From Henricia sp. BOLD:AAB3569 (lineage: Eukaryota; Echinodermata; Asteroidea; Spinulosida; Echinasteridae), in assembly GCA_037783545.1 (NCBI GenBank), contig JBBELK010000366.1:248001-312000 (forward strand): a stretch of 64,000 nucleotides of DNA, written 5' to 3'. Position numbers and translations under genes: made by a program. Below, in pieces: positions 58,487-64,000 of this stretch (position 1 is its first letter; each line of letters starts with the position of its first letter). The notes beneath the pieces were generated by a model that saw only the letters and a list, made by a program, of their open reading frames with translations, did no database searches and was not told the DNA's origin.

Positions 58487-58501
58487 ATTTGCACAACCGC
58501 C
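58466..58501. promoter_or_regulatory. candidate tyrosine-recombinase crossover site at the B1/A2 junction
   Basis: Perfect 15-bp arms, GGCGGTTGTGCAAAT and its complement, flank a 6-bp spacer AGGTTA. Tyrosine recombinases act on exactly this layout: two inverted binding arms around a 6-8-bp overlap. The left arm is the end of repeat B and the right arm is the start of repeat A, so the site would recreate the junction of a circular intermediate. Confidence 0.65.
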
Positions 58502-58539
58502 GACGTTGAGGGCTGCGTAGGAATCTACGCAGTCTCGAG
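58487..58539 (+). repeat. split direct repeat A2
   Basis: Identical over 53 bp to A1 at 45,011-45,063. It directly abuts B1. Confidence 0.92.
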
Positions 58540-58748
58540 TATACCAAGGTGGCAGGTGGGAAGTATTTGGACGAGAAGGAACGAGTCGGCAGAGGACGGT
58601 ATACGGTTGTATGTCTCAACGGTGGTAAGATAATAGTTTGGCCTCGGCGGCCAGCTTCTGGTGAGTATTATATATATACCTTTTTTCCCCGCCCACCCGA
58701 CCTCCTTCCTCATTGCTGAGCTTTCCTCTGGCTTCGGTTTCTATGCTC

Positions 58749-58824
58749 AATCCATCTAACCCATATCTAAACCCTATAGATACCGGAGTCGGACGGAAAC
58801 AAAGGCGGTTGTGCAAATAGGTTA
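58749..58824 (+). repeat. split direct repeat B2 (right end of the element)
   Basis: Second identical copy of B. It ends in GCAAATAGGTTA and is followed by unrelated sequence ('ctgttaatgttac'). Confidence 0.93.
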
Positions 58825-58974
58825 CTGTTAATGTTACACAATCGTTGAATCGAAAACGTTGATGCCATAATTAACATGTAAGAGATAATTATAAATGGTC
58901 AAGGTGCATTGACTTTTATAGTGGAAGACCTTTCGGTTTTTTATGAAGCAATTAAGGTTTTGATGAACATTTTA

Positions 58975-60227
58975 AAGCGGGCCTCCTGCACTGTGTGACT
59001 TTTTGCCACGAATTCCCAGCGATTAGGTACGAGTTCGTACGATTGTCACGGCTGTCTGAGGGTGACATATAGACTGAAGCACGTACTACGCAGTGTGCGA
59101 ACTTTTAACGGCAGGTTGGTGTGTTTTATATTTGGCGCGCTTTTTGATGTCGAAATCGTATGGGTGTTATCCAACGCAATATTTGGGGAAAAAACAAGCA
59201 ATAAACAACCAGTGAAATTATGCAGAATGACTTTTGAAGACCTACTTTAAATAATTCCAAGGCAAACAAGTCTTCTTTAAAAAGGCAGAAATGACACGGA
59301 ATTACGGATCGAAAAAAGCTTACTTTGAATTTTGTTAATTTTTTTTTAAAAACATACTTTACAATTTGCCTTATTGCTCGCAAAATATCATTTTCCCAAC
59401 ATTGAGACATATATTGCTGATTCAGTTGATGAACTATTTTAGTGTCTGGATTTGATTTGAACGTGGCAAAACCCGGCCGGATATATTGTTATATGTGTTC
59501 AAATAATTTTGAAATTTGGCTCGATATTAGCGTAAAAAGTGTCTAGTACCTGTACTACGCGCTGTACTGTGTATACAGTGTGTGGTACAGTGGACATGCT
59601 AGGCGTTTTCTTTCGTGTGGTATCGACTACTCGTTACAATAATTCAGCGTCAGTAATCGACACTAACGCGCCGTCGTATTCGTTCCGTTTGCTTGTTGAC
59701 TCGCGTTGCGATGTGTTTTTGTTTTCAAATTCAAATTATAGTCAAAATATGCATGTTTATTGCCGAATTAGTTTGTATAATGACTATTTTAATAAAGAAT
59801 CTGGCTTTATTTGACATATATTGCTTTGTCAGGGAAAATGATGATGGGAACATTTTGATGAAAAAAATAAACATTTGTGCGTTTTGCAAACAAGACGACC
59901 TAAAATTGCAGTTTAGTCCTAAATTTGTGAAAAATTTTCGCCAAAAAGGCCCTAAAATGTCGAACCATATGTCTCATACATGCACCCAAAAAAAGCCTCA
60001 TCTAGGACCCAAAATTTCATTTGAATTCCCGGTCCAGTTATATTTGTTGATCTGCTAGCGTCGTCTGCTAGAGGCAAAACCGACTGCCGTCTGCATATAG
60101 TCATGTCTATTCCCGTTATCTCTACGAGACTCACACCGGCGTGTTGTGTACATAGTAGTCTGTATAGAGAGTTCGGTAATCTCACCAAATCGTACCTAAA
60201 TCGCACAGTGGGAGGCCCGGCCGCTTT
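58975..60227. mobile_element. 1.25-kb DNA element related to the 153-bp MITE
   Basis: The left end 'aagcgggcctcctgcactgt' and the right end 'gcacagtgggaggcccgg' + 'ccgctt' are inverted copies apart from short indels, and match the ends of the 153-bp element at 39,123-39,275. Sub-terminal 'ttaggtacga' is mirrored by 'tcgtacctaa'. The left flank keeps the TA; the right does not. Frames inside (59,410-59,126 minus; 59,539-59,814 plus) are not recognisable as a transposase. Confidence 0.72.
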
Positions 60228-60460
60228 CAAGGTAATAAAGGCCAAGTTAATAAAGCGGTTTTCCATCAAAAGTTCACGCCACCACCTTTAATTTAGTGCA
60301 AAAAGGGTCCGATATGAGTCTTGTCGGAACATTATTAGTCCCACAACAAAACCGAAAACAAATGGTACTCCCGCGTATTCAAACACGCACGTTCTAGCAC
60401 GTGGCCGATTTGACTGTCCGAGGTGGGTTTAGTTGCGTGACGTCACCATCATTGGAAGTT

Positions 60461-60496
60461 TTATTTTTATTATTATTATATTATTATTAATATTTC
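60461..60496. repeat. (ATT)n microsatellite
   Basis: About ten units of ATT/TTA with small interruptions next to the 3' tail of the SINE that follows on the minus strand. Confidence 0.85.
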
Positions 60497-60955
60497 TTTC
60501 TGGTATTCATACCAATGATTTTATTTTATTCACCACATCCAACAGCGGAGGGACCGCCAATTACAGGAATGGGAGCAAGTGTGGTTGAGTGCCTTGCTCA
60601 GGGGCACAGGTGCCACAACCCGTCGCGGACCGGAATCGAACCTACATTCTAGTACTGGCACAGGAACTTAAGTTCGACGCACTAGACCGCTCGGCCATAA
60701 CACACCACATTGATTCCTCAATAGTGATCATTGCACTGTCACTCGGAAGCGTGAGGAAACCCATGAAGAATTAGAATTTGAAATGGCCAGAGACACCGGG
60801 AAATCCCCTTGCTCTTTACGAAAGAATGCTCTGGGATCTTTAGAGTGCGTTACCATTACCATTTTAGCAATAGTGCGGAGCGCGCTATTCAAATTCTCGA
60901 AACAGTATAACGAATCGTACAAACAGGAATTCCTCCTGTTTCAATAATGGCGGAC
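60497..60955 (-). mobile_element. tRNA-derived SINE, minus-strand copy with rearranged order
   Basis: On the minus strand a tRNA-like head (about 60,704-60,610) has an A box, TGGCCGAGCGG, and a B box, GGTTCGATTCC. It is followed by the 'gagcaaggcactcaaccaca' body, 'cttgctccc' and a tail 'attggtatgaatacc'. Upstream of the head is a segment ('taatggtaacgcactctaaa', 'gagcattctttcgtaaagag', 'gggtttcctcacgct') that lies downstream of the head in the plus-strand copy at 61,513. This looks like two SINE pieces joined tail to head. Confidence 0.75.
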
Positions 60956-61138
60956 TATGTAGGCTATACTAGAGGATGCAGGGCCTAAAGATCATATCAG
61001 AATAGTCGGGATCTGTTTGTCTGGAACCAGACCATGTAGGGGCCGGGTTTGAGCTGATATGTGTGGGTGATGCGCCTTAAATTTTGACGTGGTATCAAAA
61101 TGGTATCGGAAAAAAAAACCCGAAGTCGACAAAGTCTC
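60956..61138. other. short spacer
   Basis: No recognisable feature. Confidence 0.3.
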
Positions 61139-61322
61139 GCAAAAGGAGGGTCATGAAATTTTCCATTAGAAATACACGCGACCCCCCATTTCTGGAAAAG
61201 GAGGTTCGAGACATTTTCCATTAGAAATACATGCGACCCCCCTTTTCTGGAAAAGGAGGGTCGCCAAGATTTCCATTAGAAATACACGTGACCCCCTTTT
61301 CTGGAAAAGGGGGGTCGCGTAC
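61139..61322. repeat. about 61-bp tandem repeat, three units
   Basis: Each unit has 'ttccattagaaatacacg', 'cgacccccttttctgg' and 'aaaaggagggtcg'. The ends are self-complementary ('cgacccc' with 'ggggtcg'). No coding role is visible. Confidence 0.9.
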
Positions 61323-61512
61323 GTGTAAGCTTGTGTAAATTGATTTTAAAAATATGTTTCACCCAAACACAGACAGTGTAAAGCCAAGGAGCTTATGATT
61401 GGCAAAGATGTCAACAAATAACAATGTTGATGTCTCAATTGCATGTAGAATGCAAGATCCAACAACGCTTATAGGTTGTTGAAAAATAAAACCCAATTTG
61501 TTGAGAATCACG

Positions 61513-61870
61513 ATGGTGGGGTATCGTGGCCGAGTGGTTTGGGTCATTGACTCGCAGTCATGCCATGGGTGAAAACTTGGGGTTGCGGGTTCTAATCCGG
61601 CTGCGGTACCTGTGCCCTTTGGCAGGGCACTCAACCACACTTGCTCCATCCTTCGGAAGGGATTTAAAGCCGTTGGTCCAGTGTGTTAGGTAATGGTAAT
61701 GGTAACGCACTCTAGAGATCCGAGAGCATTCTTTCGTGAAGAGCAAGGGGATTCCCTGGTGTCTCTGGCCATTTCTAATTATAATTCTTCATGAGTTTCC
61801 TCACGCTTGCGAGGGACAGAGCAATGAGCACTATTGAGGAATCCTTGGTATGAATAACATAAAATAACCA
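61513..61870 (+). mobile_element. tRNA-derived SINE, plus-strand copy
   Basis: The tRNA-like head spans 61,520-61,610: A box TGGCCGAGTGG, B box GGTTCTAATCC and a fully paired 7-bp acceptor-type stem (GGTATCG with CGGTACC), with a long variable-arm region as in Leu/Ser tRNAs. The body 'cagggcactcaaccacactt' and a tail with 'gagtttcctcacgcttgcga' and 'cactattgaggaatccttgg' follow. The head gives an internal RNA polymerase III promoter. It is not counted as a tRNA gene, because the anticodon stem is poor and the same head recurs at 60,610-60,704. Confidence 0.82.
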
Positions 61871-62224
61871 CTTTGTTTCAGGGGTAATTCCCAAAAAGGA
61901 GGGGTGTCCCAGTTAAGTACGACACCTCAGCTTCAAAAATTGCCACTCTTGCGGTCACAAATTCTCAGTAGACTGGTATAGGAGACAGCATCAATATTTT
62001 GCCCTCTGATCATTACCGACAAATATTCAAAACAAAAGACCATAAAGGCTCATAATTTGTTCCATGATATACGCCAATGAAAAATGGCTGTAGAGTGATT
62101 AATTTGCGTTAACCTGGGTACTTTATATCCACACACATATAAAAATTAACATTTTCTGCTGGGAAACCACTTTCAATCACTTAAAAAAGCATGTCACACT
62201 TTTGGACCCCTAATTTTGGAAATT
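61871..62224. other. intergenic stretch
   Basis: No gene or element boundaries recognised. Confidence 0.35.
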
Positions 62225-62545
62225 ACCCTCGGCTGTTAACATATATTTTACACTAACACGTGTAACTAACACGTCCTAAACATCATGTTAACATCGAGTT
62301 AACACGATGTTTGTTCCAAGGTCACAATTCTGATTAGGTTAACAGATCTGTTACACTAAAACTCAGACTTGACTTCACCCTATATGTTCAGCGCAGAGAA
62401 TTAACACATGGTGTTAACACAGTATTAACATGATGTTAAGCTGGACGTTTAGTTAGAGGTCGAGATCAATGCCGTGTTAACAGATCTGTTAAACAAACAA
62501 TAACACGTAACACACATAATTGTGACCTTATACCCATTGTAACTG
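62225..62545 (+). repeat. second copy of the interior of the 1.8-kb transposon
   Basis: Shares with 5,680-6,000: 'cactaacacg', 'tcctaaacat', 'aaggtcacaattctgatta', 'aacagatctgtt', 'gttagaggtcgagat' and 'taacacgtaacacaca'. Terminal inverted repeats of the family were not found here, so it is partial. Confidence 0.8.
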
Positions 62546-62771
62546 GAACAACCTTGTATAGGCAGAGGAAACGGAATACATAGTTTTCTTTCAACTCGGT
62601 TTTGGTGCCAAACTATGATTGCCAAGTTCGAGACTTCCAGTATGGTTTTGTAAATTTTCTGTTTCTGTCAGAAAAGCTGAACATTTTCACGTGAACCCAC
62701 AGAGTGGTCCACGAGTTAGCATATGCTGTACCTGGTAATCCCCATTTTGCAACACTGCTTAAAACTTAAAT

Positions 62772-63072
62772 AATGATAATGATGATGATATGGATTTATA
62801 CCGCGCACTTATCCAGGAAAATCCCCATTAAGGCGCCTATACATTATTACCCCATATATGGCTCCATTAAATCACCTCATATACCATCTCAGCTTCCTGG
62901 GCCGTATACAGCCCAGGCTGCCTTAGGCGCTCAATGGCTAATCAATCATGAAAGGTCCATGATCAAACACAGCAACTTTCGCTGCCCTCTCAGGTTCCCA
63001 TTTTGCTCCTGGGTGAAGAGAAGCAATGCGTGGCAAAGTATTGCTCAAGGGTACACGCACCACCGGGGACTC
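62772..63072 (-). mobile_element. SINE-like 3' end
   Basis: On the minus strand: 'gtacccttgagcaatacttt', 'gcttctcttcacccaggagc', 'ttagccattgagcgcctaa', 'ggcagcctgggctgtatac', then 'gcgcggtataaatccat' and a short 'atcatcatc' tail (62,773-62,800). This is the layout of SINE/LINE tails ending in a microsatellite. It sits directly at the point where the gypsy RT at 63,073 breaks off. Confidence 0.7.
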
Positions 63073-64000
63073 AATGTTGTCCTCGAATGTGGCGCTGTAC
63101 ACTAGGATGTCATCAAGATAGACAACGGCAATTTGCACCTCTGGAAAACCACTGGAGCATTGGTGAGACCGAACGGGATCCTCAGCCACTCGTACGTACA
63201 GGCCCCAAGGAGTGATGAAAGCTGTCGCTGGCCTGCTGTCCTCGGCCATGAAGCCTTGATGATAGGCCTTGCCTTGGTCAAGGGTGGAAAACCAGGCATT
63301 GCCTCCAAGGCTGTCCAGGACGTCTTGGATGCATGGTATTGGTTGTTGATCTGGTATAGTTCTGCGGTTGAGTTCTCTATAATCAATACACAACCGCAAT
63401 GACCCATCTTTTTTTTCACACAGACTACCGGCGATGAATAAGGGGACTCAGATTTTCTTGTCCACCCTTTCTAGAGCAGATCTTGCAGATAAAATTTAAC
63501 TTCTCGGTAGAGAGGAGGGGGATAGACATGTGCGATTGACAGATCCCGGATGCATCCCGAGTCGTTGTCGTCACAGGCAAAGGCTCCGGCTTCTTGTGTG
63601 AGCATCTGTAGCCAGCTCACGTGTTGCCTTGTCAAATGACCCAAATCAACAGGTGGCCCCCAGTCATGTTTTCCTTTCATCGGTGATACATTTTCCATTC
63701 ATGCCTAAGCTTGGTCCTGACGAGTCAGCACCCTGGTAGTTGGTGGGGAAGACATCACTGGCGGCATCAACTGTACCAAGAAGGGTGCGCTACTAAAGTA
63801 CAATTGGCGTTTTTGTTTCCTTGACGCTGATCCAGTTTTAGTACAGCTGGCTGGAGGTGGAGTTCATCTGGCTAAGGGTTGCTTGTGTCGAGCTCAAATA
63901 TAGTTGTGGAACCACTTGCGATGCAGTTGGTGCAGGCGTGACACCACACTTCTCGGACACTACTCTTCGGTAGGCCTATGATGACATTACTCCGGCCCAC
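63073..64000 (-). pseudogene. Ty3/gypsy-like pol, 5' part (protease end and reverse transcriptase)
   Basis: Read from 64,000 down, broken minus-strand frames give AGAFACDDNDSGCI and PPLYREVKFYLQDLL (63,590-63,470), then RLCIDYRELNRRTIPDQQP and QDVLDSLGGNAWFSTLDQGK with the first catalytic aspartate, AFITPWGLY, and VVYLDDILVYSATFED with the catalytic YLDD (to about 63,080). One frameshift lies near 63,190 (the WLRIPFGLTNAPVVFQRC segment is in another frame). Homology stops at 63,073, where the SINE-like tail begins; the missing rest of RT, RNase H and integrase is matched at 42,300-44,630. The element continues beyond the window. Confidence 0.85.

Larger units (their letters stand above)
45011..58824 (+). 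mobile_element. candidate Ngaro-type tyrosine-recombinase retroelement, 13.8 kb
   Basis: A 53-bp sequence starting ATTTGCACAACCGCCGACGT occurs at the left end (A1, 45,011-45,063) and at 58,487-58,539 (A2). A 76-bp sequence ending GGCGGTTGTGCAAATAGGTT plus A occurs at 58,411-58,486 (B1) and 58,749-58,824 (B2). The order A1 ... B1-A2-B2 is the split direct repeat of Ngaro elements. Between them lie, in order, a possible gag-like frame, a large satellite region, and decayed RT, RNase H and tyrosine recombinase. It is far longer than the 4-7 kb usual for the group because of the satellite and a 2,690-bp insertion. Membership of everything between 45,064 and 54,000 is inference. Confidence 0.7.

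Noticed and set aside
61520..61610. Functional tRNA gene (Leu/Ser-like)
   Set aside because: The acceptor-type stem pairs, but the anticodon stem is poor and the same head with a SINE body recurs nearby in inverted orientation, so it is a SINE promoter head.

Overview
The window is nuclear DNA from an animal. It has one well-supported spliced host gene set in a dense bed of transposons and satellites. Introns have canonical GT/AG borders, the gene is clearly metazoan (BTBD7), and there are many short inverted-repeat elements, tRNA-derived SINEs and Ty3/gypsy, DIRS-like and Ngaro-like retroelement remnants. The palindromic octamer TACATGTA is everywhere, as are foldback elements of the 'ggggccaatttcataaagc' type. 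Together these suggest a marine invertebrate deuterostome, most likely an echinoderm; that placement is inference. No bacterial operon, phage or CRISPR locus is present.

Layout. 1-18,000 holds no convincing gene. It is a mosaic of non-autonomous DNA transposons, several with recognisable target-site duplications, including a 1,108-bp hAT-like element at 9,500-10,607 with a second element nested inside it, plus foldback elements, a LINE 3' tail at about 16,150, minisatellites and TACATGTA clusters.

18,084-34,322 (+) is BTBD7 in seven coding exons: 826 codons plus stop, every splice phase consistent, and a poly(A) signal 29 bases after the stop codon. Its introns carry further mobile elements. 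Intron 2 (21,949-29,755) contains a roughly 6.35-kb array of a 21-bp unit, about 300 copies, with a higher-order structure of about 1 kb. Because 21 is a multiple of three, the array produces huge spurious antisense reading frames.

34,360-38,600 is repeat-rich and without a gene. 38,640-41,100 (+) is a decayed DIRS-like tyrosine-recombinase retrotransposon interrupted by a small DNA element, followed by tandem repeats. 42,300-44,630 (-) is a decayed Ty3/gypsy pol (end of reverse transcriptase, RNase H, integrase). The front part of the same kind of gypsy pol (protease end and reverse transcriptase) lies at 63,073-64,000 (-). The two halves meet at almost the same codon of the RT domain, so an 18.4-kb block appears to have split one gypsy copy.

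The block between the gypsy halves is dominated by a candidate Ngaro-type element, 45,011-58,824 (+). It is bounded by split direct repeats in the order A1 ... B1-A2-B2 and contains decayed RT, RNase H and tyrosine recombinase domains. At the B1/A2 junction sits a perfect 15-bp inverted repeat around a 6-bp spacer, which looks like the recombinase crossover site. Its central part is filled with a satellite built on AGAGGACGGGCCTCT. A 2,690-bp element with about 30-bp terminal inverted repeats and a perfect 7-bp target duplication is inserted into that satellite. The rest of the block holds a 1.25-kb DNA element, two tRNA-derived SINE copies and a SINE 3' end.
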